From Lysobacterales bacterium (GTDB lineage Bacteria > Pseudomonadota > Gammaproteobacteria > Xanthomonadales > SZUA-5): a stretch of 40,438 nucleotides of DNA. The position numbers were made by a program, and so were the translations under genes. The notes below the pieces were generated by a model that saw only the letters and a list, made by a program, of their open reading frames with translations, did no database searches and was not told where the DNA came from. Numbering within the stretch: the stretch's first letter is position 1; the number at the start of each line of letters is the position of its first letter. Location of the stretch: the NCBI GenBank assembly GCA_019187485.1, contig JABAQR010000055.1:1-40438 (forward strand). Direction: 5' to 3'. Positions 16,401 through 23,094 of the stretch are shown one piece after another.

Positions 16401-17489
16401 CACCGCGAACGCCGCCCGCAGCTTGCCGACCGTGGCGATGGCATTGGTCAGCGACAGGTTTGCCACCGCCCACGCTGCGCTGGTCGTGGTCGCCGCGGTG
16501 ACGGCGGCGGCACCCGCGGTCTGCCAGGCGATGATGAGTGCCGGGATCATCCGGTAGATCAAGACGCCGAGGCCGATCTCGGCCACGCGCGTCAGCCAGC
16601 GCATCACGGTATCGAGGTTGTCGGCGAGCCAGGTCATCGCTTCGGCGAGCTTCTTGGTGAATCCGGTGGACGCGTCGACGCGACTGATCCACTGGCCGAA
16701 GGCATTGGTGAGGCGCGTGAACGCCGCGCTGACCGTCTGCGGCAGCTGCGTGTACTCGGCCGCGAGCACGTCCTTCTGGCTCATCAGCGCATCGATGACG
16801 ACATCGGCAGTCAGCCGACCTTCCTCGGCGAGCTTGCGCAGGCGACCGATCGGCACATCGAGGCCATCGGCCAACGCCTTGGCCAGCCGCGGACTGTTCT
16901 CGACGACCGAGTTGAACTCCTCGCCGCGCAGCACGCCGGCCGAGAGCGCTTGCCCGAACTGCAGCAAGGAGGACTGCGATTCGGCCGCCGAGGCGCCCGA
17001 GATCCGCAGCGCTTGGGAGATGCTCTCGGTGAGCTCGATGGCCTGCTGCTGCTCGCCGCCCAACTGGCGCACGGCCTGCTGCAGCTTGCCGTAGAGCGTC
17101 GCCGTTTCCTGGATCGGCACGCCGATGCGCTGCGCGACAGCGAACAGTTCGCGCTGTGCGGTCACGTACTCGCGCTGTCCCGCGGTGGCCAGCGACAGGC
17201 GCGCGGACATCATGTTCCAGGCATCGGCGACCCGGATCAGTTCCTGAACTTGGCCAGCCGCCCAGTTGATCGTCAGGAAGGCGAGCAGTTGGGTCTTGGC
17301 ACGGGCGATCTGATCGCCGAAGGCGGACATGCCGGCCTTGACCTCGGCCATGCCGGCCGCGGCCTTGTCGCCAGCGGTCTTGGCGCTGGACGCCAGTTCA
17401 CCCAGGCTGCGCTCAGCCGACGTGATCGCGCGCTTGAGACCCTCATCGGCGCCATCGAGCGCGACGAGGACCGAGATACGTTTGGCCAC
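13440..17489 (-). CDS. Tape measure protein
   Basis: This 1349-aa protein sets tail length and is ejected into the host envelope at infection. The N-terminal 60-290 region is the tape-measure domain: LSLATAGQREYVTAQRELF, TATLYGKLQQAVRQLGGEQQ, LRGEEFNSVVENSPRLAKAL. Hydrophobic helices follow at about 300-390 (GLGVLIYRMIPALIIAWQ, FAVLAAAIIGWEIGTWL). Residues about 430-1000 form a very long Ala/Gln/Glu/Arg-rich coiled coil (EQARQLAQKAMDLAVQ, ANSLMQQANELRAQMAAKA). The C-terminus contains Gly-rich linkers (RFASGGQV, RFASGGPAG, YASGGLVKP) typical of these proteins. It is preceded by the G/GT chaperones as in lambda-like tails. Confidence 0.93.
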   Translation of the reverse strand: MAKRISVLVALDGADEGLKRAITSAERSLGELASSAKTAGDKAAAGMAEVKAGMSAFGDQIARAKTQLLAFLTINWAAGQVQELIRVADAWNMMSARLSLATAGQREYVTAQRELFAVAQRIGVPIQETATLYGKLQQAVRQLGGEQQQAIELTESISQALRISGASAAESQSSLLQFGQALSAGVLRGEEFNSVVENSPRLAKALADGLDVPIGRLRKLAEEGRLTADVVIDALMSQKDVLAAEYTQLPQTVSAAFTRLTNAFGQWISRVDASTGFTKKLAEAMTWLADNLDTVMRWLTRVAEIGLGVLIYRMIPALIIAWQTAGAAAVTAATTTSAAWAVANLSLTNAIATVGKLRAAFAVLAAAIIGWEIGTWLREKFAVVRVAGVAMVEVLMRSIEYLQYQWESFAAIFTGDTMAEATARHQARLAEMNQIFRDMYADAQQGSEAAKGAMNTAASAAEEIAKRLEAVRQGTQEAVGRGIEAVHGAVEKLKSRLGEIEQAAGAASGTVNDATAKMAEAYKGFTALVEANLQQQVAAVKERFAQEQAELQTTRTTERERIVESTKNLSEALTQQATLRQQAATQVLQLIDAESTARREAAARQGQTDDERLANVQRVENDILATKRQTLVQALGEYRQHIDALNAEVNRHLAEVQRIEEAKRQLTMTTEERIREIRRLGMSEYEATEDRKRQIAELQQKAREALAQGEFEQARQLAQKAMDLAVQVANTQSAEAKRGEQARQQAEQTATQIAQLQSQAREASARKEFDTANSLMQQANELRAQMAAKAREADQQIAQGKDGVRQSIDRIREAEEILNRALDAEAQAHRSAADAARSARSEIQRTLADTESQIDSLTAKLRDGLTVTVRADTERLDEALERLDAALEEKEYLLKIQADLQEAEQTLRDYEQRLKEGQTLPVNADFSKAQEALDRLKAYANESAQFELKVSTEKAQAAVTNVERQIGALAQLQTESRHLVQHNADAARAEVMSLAGMHTTSTHTIYVTKVETNATGGVVGRGLPRFASGGQVRPLFPRMAGGKVPGSGDQDTVPRTLDAGAFVIRKAAVRKYGIAALARLTKVARFASGGPAGISPEPPPSAPNRAPNREPPERPKRNRSVVEALKLVELGYQGMMSYASALARSGGAAISPLFRFNTERHYGKQASVDKRYLEPLLGTKTLTGLEGGMVEGIKRRWRSAMAQALLVGKDLERDLITYMEGLEGQFFARGGIAASDTVPALLTPGEYVVNRSTVAKFGAGFFEAINRMSAPSQALAARTLRGVQGYASGGLVKPVGAPVTRPAMLGEGRPTRTVRVELAVGAHKVAASIDEHDEARLLHLLNAARTRTR

Positions 17490-17492
17490 GAC

Positions 17493-18137
17493 TTAGTCCA
17501 GCGTCTCGATCTGCTGCTGGATCGCTGCCGACAGTCGCGGGATGTGGCCCGCGACCAGGCGCTCGATGTTCAGGCGCTTGCGCAGCGCCACGCGCGGCAC
17601 CAGGACGGCGATGGGGATGTCGTCGCCGCGCTTGAGCTTGCCGATGCCTTCGGCTTTTCGATATCGACGCTTGAACCCGGCGAGCGTGCGGTCGTGGTCC
17701 TTGATGTTCTCGGCCATCAGCACGATGTTTCCTCGCTTGTTCTTGATGAAGTAGGCATTGCCGCCCCGCATGAGGGCGGCGATCTGAGCTTTGAACTTCT
17801 TGCGCCCAACGCGTCCGTGCAGAGGGATCAACATCCGGCCGTTGATCCGGGTGCCGTACTCGTGCACGCCGGCCCAACTGATGCCCGAGCCCACGTACAG
17901 CGCCGGCAATCGGTTCTTGTCGCGGTCGAGCACCTTGGCGCTGAAGCCTTTGACGAAGGACTTTTTCACCACGGTCAGACTGCTGGCGACATGCGCACGC
18001 ACGGCTTGCTTCACCTCGCTGGCTTGCGAGGCGATTCCTCGTGCGACCGCCTTGTGCGCCTTGGCGCGGAATTCGCCGCCCCAGCGGCGCAACTGCGCCT
18101 TGGCCGCGGCACTATCGAGGCGGATCGAGATGCGCAT
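17493..18137 (-). CDS. Tail protein between chaperones and tape measure (DUF6441-like)
   Basis: This 214-aa basic protein begins MRISIRLDSAAAKAQLRRWG. It contains KKSFVKGFSAKVLDRDK, ALYVGSGISWAGVHEYGTRI and MLIPLHGRVGRKKF, a pattern I associate with DUF6441/minor tail proteins of siphophages (memory only). Its start overlaps the end of the frameshifted GT chaperone by 26 bp, which ties it to the tail operon. The role is probably tail assembly or completion; no enzymatic motif is visible. Confidence 0.6.
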   Translation of the reverse strand: MRISIRLDSAAAKAQLRRWGGEFRAKAHKAVARGIASQASEVKQAVRAHVASSLTVVKKSFVKGFSAKVLDRDKNRLPALYVGSGISWAGVHEYGTRINGRMLIPLHGRVGRKKFKAQIAALMRGGNAYFIKNKRGNIVLMAENIKDHDRTLAGFKRRYRKAEGIGKLKRGDDIPIAVLVPRVALRKRLNIERLVAGHIPRLSAAIQQQIETLD

Positions 18138-18722
18138 GGGTGGTCAGCCGGTCGAGGGTCTGGTCGAGGTGGCGGCCATCGCCGCGGGTACCGAGTGCGA
18201 TCAGCGACAGCAGCCGAGCGTCATGCGCGGCCTCGAACCGACTGATCGCCGCAAGGAATCCGCGCACCTGCGCCAGGGTGTAGTCGTGGATGTCGCTGAG
18301 GCGGTGGCCGTGGCCGATCAGGGACTGGGCGGCGTCAAACCAGCTGGTGTCGTCGCGTCGCCCACTTGGGCGAACAGCGCGGTGAGGCGCGGCATCACCT
18401 GGCGGGTAAAAAAATCCGCGTTGACCTCGATGACCGTGGAGGCGAGCAGCACCGCCTCGTCGGCGTCGAGGTCATCGACCCACTCACGCGGCTTGCCGAC
18501 CGCAATCGCGATGGCCGACAGCAGGTCACCGCCACGCTCACCGATCACCGCCCACCAATCGATGCCCGCCCCGGTGATCTGCTGCATCACCGGGGTGATC
18601 GCGCGCAGGAAGCCGGGCAGCTGTCCGACCTTGAGTGGCTTGACGGTCAGGGTCTCGCCCGCAACGGTCAGCGACACGCCTTGCGGGATGAGTTTCTCCA
18701 GTTCGCTCATCGTTGTGCTCAC
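18112..18722 (-). CDS. Tail assembly chaperone GT, made by -1 ribosomal frameshift
   Basis: The 0-frame chaperone (G) reads normally to codon 105 (FF), which lies on a run of seven T (18414-18408). Slipping back one base there continues into a frame open for 98 further codons, to TAG at 18114-18112. The added part (TSWFDAAQSLIGHGHRLSDI, HDYTLAQVRGFLAAISRFEA) is a coherent, helical, protein-like sequence with no strong start of its own. The fusion is 203 aa. A G plus GT pair made by -1 slippage before the tape measure is conserved in lambda-like tails. GT binds tape measure and tube protein during assembly. The open frame, heptamer and position all agree. Confidence 0.82.
18318..18722 (-). CDS. 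Tail assembly chaperone G
   Basis: This 134-aa protein (VSLTVAGETLTVKPLKVGQL, PGFLRAITPVMQQITGAGID) coats the tape measure during tail assembly. The start is uncertain. GTG at 18722 overlaps the tube-protein stop as GTGA, while ATG at 18710 (MSELEKLIPQG) also fits. Neither has a clear Shine-Dalgarno, consistent with translational coupling. In the 0 frame it ends TPPSP at 18318. A minority of ribosomes should shift at 18414-18408 to make GT. It lies between the tail tube gene and the tape-measure module, as expected. Confidence 0.82.
   Translation of the reverse strand: MSTTMSELEKLIPQGVSLTVAGETLTVKPLKVGQLPGFLRAITPVMQQITGAGIDWWAVIGERGGDLLSAIAIAVGKPREWVDDLDADEAVLLASTVIEVNADFFTRQVMPRLTALFAQVGDATTPAGLTPPSP
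18408..18414 (-). other. T7 slippery heptamer for programmed -1 frameshift
   Basis: On the minus strand the codons are GAT TTT TTT ACC; the seven T form a perfect X-XXY-YYZ heptamer (T TTT TTT) in the reading phase needed for -1 slippage. Downstream the -1 frame is open for 98 codons. It is the only such homopolymer in the late operon that I noticed, and a T7 run is rare in DNA this GC-rich. Confidence 0.8.
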
Positions 18723-19471
18723 AGCTGCACGATCCGGCCGAACTGACCCAGCAACGCGTCGAAGGGCTTGGTCGTATCGGCGAGCAGCGAGCCTTCCAGC
18801 TCGAACTTGTTGTACTCGTCCGAGATGAACGAGATCTCCTTGAGCGGATCAAACGCGACCCGGTAGAGCTCGACCAGCACCTTGGCGTTGCCTTGCGCCG
18901 TGTTGATGCCCTCCAGGCGGAGGAAGCGCTCGGGCAGTGCCTGCGTGAAGATGCCGATCTCGGTCGCGGTGCCGAAGGTGTAGCTGGCCTTGAACGGCGG
19001 CGTGAAGCCGGTGATGTCCAGAAACTGGAGGGCGCCGAAGTCGGTATCGGCCGTGTAGTGCGTGCCGGCCGTCAGGGTCGCGGGGCTCGCGGCCGAATCG
19101 GTCAGGACCAGCGCGGCCACCTTGGGGTGGGCGAGGAAGTAGCGGTCGCCGACGATGGGCAGCGGGCCGCCGACCGGTTCGTCGGTGACCGAGCCACCGG
19201 CGCCGGTGACGTGGTTGCCGTACAGCGCGAGCGCGAGGTTCTCCTTGGTGAACTCCTCGATGGTCAGGTTCACGGTGGCCGACTTCTGCTTGACCATGCG
19301 GTGGTCGAGCGAGCGCTGGCCGGTCTGGCTCTCGAAGTGTTCGAGCACATCGGTCTTGAGCGAGAGCTTGAGCTCGGCGACGTTGCCGGGCGAACGCACC
19401 TCGAGCGGATTGCCGGCGAGATCGCGCTTGCCGAGGTAAACGCGTCCCTGAAAACTGGCGTAGGTACTCAT
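18719..19471 (-). CDS. Major tail (tube) protein
   Basis: This 250-aa protein has the look of siphophage tube proteins: YASFQGRVYLGKRDLAGNPL, KSATVNLTIEEFTKENLALA, PFKASYTFGTATEIGIFTQA and ISDEYNKFELEGSLLADTT. The start ATG at 19471 overlaps the previous stop by ATGA, and the longer frame upstream is a shadow. The position just before the G/GT chaperones confirms it. It polymerises around the tape measure to make the tail tube. Confidence 0.82.
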   Translation of the reverse strand: MSTYASFQGRVYLGKRDLAGNPLEVRSPGNVAELKLSLKTDVLEHFESQTGQRSLDHRMVKQKSATVNLTIEEFTKENLALALYGNHVTGAGGSVTDEPVGGPLPIVGDRYFLAHPKVAALVLTDSAASPATLTAGTHYTADTDFGALQFLDITGFTPPFKASYTFGTATEIGIFTQALPERFLRLEGINTAQGNAKVLVELYRVAFDPLKEISFISDEYNKFELEGSLLADTTKPFDALLGQFGRIVQL

Positions 19472-19701
19472 GCTTTGGGTTCCTTGATGCGGTGGGGGGT
19501 CTTGGTCGGGGCAGCGACGGCATCGGCGCGGACTTCCTCGTAGTCCTTCTCCAGAGGGGATCGCGGTGCGGCAGCGTCGCGTTGCGCGATGCCTTGGGCG
19601 ATCAGCCAGTCGGCCGTGGCGGGCGACACCGTGAGGCGGTCGCCAGGGCAATGCGCCTTGCCCGCATGGGTATGGGGGCGCAGCAGAACGAGTGGGGTCA
19701 T
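19468..19701 (-). CDS. Small phage protein with a tail/head-connector-type N-terminus
   Basis: This 77-aa protein begins VLLRPHTHAGKAHCPGDRLTV followed by ATADWLIAQGIA. The His/Gly/Pro pattern (H.G....PGD) recurs in short phage proteins next to tail genes; I believe it belongs to a DUF of that kind but cannot name it. It lies between the tail terminator-like gene and the tube gene, overlapping the latter by 4 bp. Function unknown. Confidence 0.6.
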   Translation of the reverse strand: MTPLVLLRPHTHAGKAHCPGDRLTVSPATADWLIAQGIAQRDAAAPRSPLEKDYEEVRADAVAAPTKTPHRIKEPKA

Positions 19702-19705
19702 GGGG

Positions 19706-20152
19706 TCATCCTTGGATGGCCAGGTCCTGGGCCAGGGTTCGGTAGGTGATGGCGTAGCGCGCCGGCAGCGCGACCACGAGCGTGTCGGCCTCCTCGATCT
19801 CGAACTCGCCGTCCTGCTCGCGGATGCCGAGCGCCAGATCGCCGAGCGTGCCGTCGCGCATCAGCGCGGCATGGGCAACGGTGAGCAGGCGATCGGCCTC
19901 GGACTCGGGGACGGCCGGTGGCACCGCGCGAGCGAGCGCCACCAGGCGGATCGTCAGCTGCCGGGTGACGCGGTCATTGGCGCGCTCGGTGATGGCATCG
20001 GCCTCGGGGAAGACGACGAGCGCTGGAGACTCATCGCGGGTGATCGCCACCGCGGGCGAGCGATGCACGCTGGCACCGAGCGCCTGCGCCGGGCCACGCA
20101 CGGCATCGAGCACCGCGAGCAGGATTCGCTCGCGCACAGAGTTCGCCGCCAT
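19706..20152 (-). CDS. Tail terminator-like (gpU-type) protein
   Basis: This 148-aa protein begins MAANSVRERILLAVLDAVRG and has SPALVVFPEADAITERAND, RQLTIRLVALARAVPP and EADRLLTVAHAALM. Mixed helix/strand content, size and place (after the head joiner, before the tube gene) match gpU/tail-completion proteins, which cap the tube and bind the head. The identification is by position and general form rather than by a unique motif. Confidence 0.65.
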   Translation of the reverse strand: MAANSVRERILLAVLDAVRGPAQALGASVHRSPAVAITRDESPALVVFPEADAITERANDRVTRQLTIRLVALARAVPPAVPESEADRLLTVAHAALMRDGTLGDLALGIREQDGEFEIEEADTLVVALPARYAITYRTLAQDLAIQG

Positions 20153-20155
20153 GAA

Positions 20156-20458
20156 TCAGATCCGCGAGAGACGCGCGCGGCGCTCGGAGCCATCGCCGAC
20201 CGACCGCAGATCGCGGACCTGGAACGCGATCCCATCGATCGCGACACCATCGCGCACAGCGATGCCGACGAACGCCGAAGCCGGAAACGTCATCTCGAAG
20301 TCGGTGCCGAGCGCGAGTCCATCGAGCATCGTCGTGTCCGGCGCCGAGAAGCCCACCGGACGACTCTGCGGGGCGCTGCCGTCGGCGGGTTGCCAGACGG
20401 CCGTCTTGAGCAGCCCCGCGCGCGCGGCGGCGGCGAAGATCTGTTCGACGAAGCCCAT
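20156..20458 (-). CDS. FII-like head-tail joining protein
   Basis: This 100-aa protein starts MGFVEQIFAAAARAGLLK. Its ATG at 20458 shares one base with the capsid-gene stop (TGATG), giving coupled translation; the longer upstream frame is discarded. The C-terminal half (FEMTFPASAFVGIAVRDGVAI, FQVRDLRSVGDGSERRARL) resembles the beta-barrel head-tail joiners of lambda FII type. It would complete the connector below the portal and gpW. Confidence 0.65.
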   Translation of the reverse strand: MGFVEQIFAAAARAGLLKTAVWQPADGSAPQSRPVGFSAPDTTMLDGLALGTDFEMTFPASAFVGIAVRDGVAIDGIAFQVRDLRSVGDGSERRARLSRI

Positions 20459-21462
20459 CAGAGCGTCAACCTCACCAGCACGCCCGGGCGGTGGCACATC
20501 GGCAGCGGGTTCGATTGCGTGTGCAGATCGGTACCGCGGTCGAACTTGCGCGGCTCCTGCTTGGCGTAGAGCGGCTGGCCAAGCGTGTTGACGGTTTCGT
20601 TGAAGTCCGCCGGCGCGAAGTAGGTGCCGAAGGTGTCGAGGGTGCCGAGCGGGAACGCATGCGCTTCGCCGGCCGCGATGAAGCGACGCGCGTCGCCAGT
20701 CTCGGGATCATTGGCCTGGCCGCGGTACTCCTCGAAGGTGATGCCACCGAAGGTGAAGCCGCGGCGAACGTCGTTGATCAGGATCGCGCCGTTCTGCCAG
20801 TTCTCGAAGGCCTTCTCGACATTCCCGTGGCTGGTGAGTGCGGTGAAGAACTCCGGCGAGCACAGGCAGTGAACGCCGTTCATGTACTCGCCCTTGAGAC
20901 CTTCCTCGATGGCGGCCAGGGTGGCGATGCACTTGGGCTTGACCTTGGTGTTGGCGTTGCCGAGATCGAAGGCGATGGTCTTGGGCGTGATCTTGAACTC
21001 GGCGAACAGGTCGTAGAGCACCGAGCCATCGGCATCGAGGATCACGCCCTTGAGCGCACCCATGCGCAGATGCTCCAGCGTGATCGCATGCTTGTTGCGC
21101 ATGGTGTCGAGGTGCCGCGCGATGACGCCGGCCAGGGTCTCGGCTTCGGTCTCCGAGCCGAAGGCACGCAATCCCTGGACTTCGTCCGGGAGCACCACGT
21201 CGTCGTGCGGGATGTGCGGCACGACGAAGGAGCGCAGCGTGCGCTTGCCGCGGATGCCGACCGTGCCCGGCGAGCCGGGCGGCTGGGTCGGCAGCAGATT
21301 CAACACGCCGTTGCGCTCCTCGACCAGGATCTGGCGCTGACGCACCGGCTTGGCCGGCATCAGGTTCAGCTGCTCGAGGCGGCCATAGCGGTTGGGCAGC
21401 AGGTTGATGGCCGCCGTCAGCGAGGCCATCGAGAACGCGGGATTGGCGAAGGGATTGTTCAT
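20458..21462 (-). CDS. Major capsid protein, lambda gpE-like
   Basis: This 334-aa protein begins MNNPFANPAFSMASLTAAINLLPNRYGRL... and continues with PVRQRQILVEERNGVLNLLP, both close to the gpE-type capsid family. Later motifs fit too: HIPHDDVVLPDEVQGLRAFG, KHAITLEHLRMGALKGVIL, FTFGGITFEEYRG and AHAFPLGTLDTFGTYFAPAD. The length is near lambda gpE (341 aa). It lies between the decoration protein and the FII-like joiner, as in lambda heads. About 400 copies would build the icosahedral shell. Confidence 0.93.
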   Translation of the reverse strand: MNNPFANPAFSMASLTAAINLLPNRYGRLEQLNLMPAKPVRQRQILVEERNGVLNLLPTQPPGSPGTVGIRGKRTLRSFVVPHIPHDDVVLPDEVQGLRAFGSETEAETLAGVIARHLDTMRNKHAITLEHLRMGALKGVILDADGSVLYDLFAEFKITPKTIAFDLGNANTKVKPKCIATLAAIEEGLKGEYMNGVHCLCSPEFFTALTSHGNVEKAFENWQNGAILINDVRRGFTFGGITFEEYRGQANDPETGDARRFIAAGEAHAFPLGTLDTFGTYFAPADFNETVNTLGQPLYAKQEPRKFDRGTDLHTQSNPLPMCHRPGVLVRLTL

Positions 21463-21465
21463 GGC

Positions 21466-21843
21466 TCAGGCTCCGTGGCGAACGAGCACGCCGAGCGCCT
21501 TCAACTGCGCGAGCGCAGTCAGGGTTTCGGCAGCGGTGATGCCCTCGGGCCACTGCAGCGCGTGCTGGGCGACGATGGCGTGGCGCGCGACGATCAACGC
21601 GTCGTCGCGGTCAATGAGGGTGGCGTCGCAGGCCTGCAGCAGGACGCCAGCGGCGACCTGGCGGCCATCGGTCGCCGACGGATCGATGCGCGCGTACTGG
21701 CCGGTCGCCGTCACAAGGCCAACGACCGCGCCGAGCGGCAGGCTCTGGCCAGCACCGATGGTGACGCGGTCACGCGAGTAGAAGTGCGGCGCCTCGTACT
21801 TGAGCAGGTCGCCGAGGTTCATCGATTCGATCATCTCGGCCAT
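21466..21843 (-). CDS. Head decoration protein, gpD-like
   Basis: This 125-aa protein stabilises the expanded capsid by sitting at its threefold axes. Visible features: LKYEAPHFYSRDRVTIGAGQ, PLGAVVGLVTATGQYARIDP, AAGVLLQACDATLIDRDDAL and IVARHAIVAQHALQWP, all typical of the HDPD/gpD-type family. It lies just 3 bp before the capsid gene. As in related phages it may bind capsid neighbours through its N-terminus. Confidence 0.88.
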   Translation of the reverse strand: MAEMIESMNLGDLLKYEAPHFYSRDRVTIGAGQSLPLGAVVGLVTATGQYARIDPSATDGRQVAAGVLLQACDATLIDRDDALIVARHAIVAQHALQWPEGITAAETLTALAQLKALGVLVRHGA

Positions 21844-21844
21844 G

Positions 21845-22189
21845 TCAGTGACCTCCGGTGGTGGCGTTCGCGGTCGCCGCGAGCTTGCGGGCGGCGTCGA
21901 TCAGCGGATTGCTGGCGGATGCACTCGGCGCCTGCGCGTCAGGCGCGATGCGACTGCTGATCTCGGGGCTGTCCTCAGCGAGAACAGCGAGCAGATGCCG
22001 GCGCACGGCGTCTGGTGCGGTTTGGGTTTCGAGAAAGCCGGCGATCAACTGCGGACGGCCCGCCAGCGTGCAGATCTGGGCGATCTCCAGCGATTCGGCG
22101 AGGCCGTAGGCACTGGCCGAAACGGCCGGCGTAGGCGGGGTGGCGCTGTCCGCCACGGGGGCGGCAACGGGTTCGGTTTCGGTGGACAT
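21845..22189 (-). CDS. Nested in-frame scaffold (Nu3-like) start within the protease gene
   Basis: In lambda the scaffold Nu3 is made from an internal start within gene C. Here Met296 of the protease (ATG 22189-22187) begins MSTETEPVAAPVADSATPP and has GGAG 6 nt upstream. The resulting 114-aa product has a flexible Pro/Ala N-part followed by a helical stretch (LAESLEIAQICTLAG, VRRHLLAVLAED), as scaffolds do. The Shine-Dalgarno, the change in composition at that spot and the lambda precedent support it; expression is not proven. Confidence 0.6.
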   Translation of the reverse strand: MSTETEPVAAPVADSATPPTPAVSASAYGLAESLEIAQICTLAGRPQLIAGFLETQTAPDAVRRHLLAVLAEDSPEISSRIAPDAQAPSASASNPLIDAARKLAATANATTGGH

Positions 22190-23074
22190 GGAAGACTCCA
22201 GCAGTGCGGAACGAGTGAGGCCCGGCGCACGCATGGCGGGCGCCGGGAGGGACAGCGAAGCGGTCAGTTGCGCGAGCGCTTCATCGAAGCTGCCGACGGC
22301 GTCGGCCAGGCCCGCCGACACCGCGTCGGCGCCGAAGAACAAGCCGGCCTCCCAGGCGCGCACCTGGTCGGCAGAGAGGCCGCGATGCATCGCCACGGTC
22401 TCGACGAACAGGCCGAACACCCGCTCGACCTCACGGGTCAGGACGGCCTGCGCCTCGTCGGAGATCGGTTCGTGGGGCGACAAGTCGTTCTTGCGCGCCC
22501 CGGCAAAGATCGGGGTGTAGCGAACGCCCTCCTTGGCATCCTTGGCCGAGTGATCGGCATGCAGGGCGATGACCCCGACCGAGCCGACGCCGCCGGTGCG
22601 CGCGACGAACACACGGTCGGCCGCCGAGGCGAGTGCGTAGGCGGCGGAGAAGGCTTGATCATTGGCGACGGCCCACACGGGCTTGGCCCGGGTCGCGGCG
22701 CGCACGCGGTCCGCGAGATCGAAGACGCCACCGGACTCACCACCGGGCGAGTCGACATCGAGCAGGATCGCCCGCACCTGGGGATTGGCGAGCGCGGCGT
22801 CCAGTTGATCGGCCAGCGCGAGGTAACTGGTCAGGCCCGAACTCGCTTCCAGGCCGACCGTGCGCCGCACCAGGGTGCCGTGGATCGGGATCACCGCAAT
22901 GTGCGGTGGATGCGCACCATAGGCGCGCGCGGGCGGTGCCGAAGGCAGCGGCGCGTCGTGGTCGGTGACGCCGATGCGCGCGCCAAGAACCGAGACGATG
23001 ACGTCGAGCTTGGCGCGATGGATGGCCAGGGGCACGCCGAAGAGGCGCGCCGCCAGGTGGGGCAGCACGGTCAT
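21845..23074 (-). CDS. Prohead protease, S49 (SppA/gpC) family
   Basis: This 409-aa protein processes the prohead. Motifs: HIAVIPIHGTLVRR (59-71), ILLDVDSPGGESGG (103-116), NDQAFSAAYALASAADRVF with nucleophile Ser143, GGVGSVGVIALH, and GARKNDLSP with the general-base Lys195. The Ser/Lys dyad is intact. After about residue 285 the sequence changes to a Pro/Ala/Ser-rich then helical C-terminal region. As in lambda C, this contains a nested scaffold gene (start at Met296). It lies between portal and decoration protein. Confidence 0.88.
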   Translation of the reverse strand: MTVLPHLAARLFGVPLAIHRAKLDVIVSVLGARIGVTDHDAPLPSAPPARAYGAHPPHIAVIPIHGTLVRRTVGLEASSGLTSYLALADQLDAALANPQVRAILLDVDSPGGESGGVFDLADRVRAATRAKPVWAVANDQAFSAAYALASAADRVFVARTGGVGSVGVIALHADHSAKDAKEGVRYTPIFAGARKNDLSPHEPISDEAQAVLTREVERVFGLFVETVAMHRGLSADQVRAWEAGLFFGADAVSAGLADAVGSFDEALAQLTASLSLPAPAMRAPGLTRSALLESSMSTETEPVAAPVADSATPPTPAVSASAYGLAESLEIAQICTLAGRPQLIAGFLETQTAPDAVRRHLLAVLAEDSPEISSRIAPDAQAPSASASNPLIDAARKLAATANATTGGH

Positions 23075-23094
23075 GGATTTCCTTGCGTGATGAA

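Noticed and set aside
15246..18245. A 999-codon plus-strand open frame opposite the tape measure
   Set aside because: Same shadow effect. It crosses three minus-strand genes with clear identities and has no plausible protein features.
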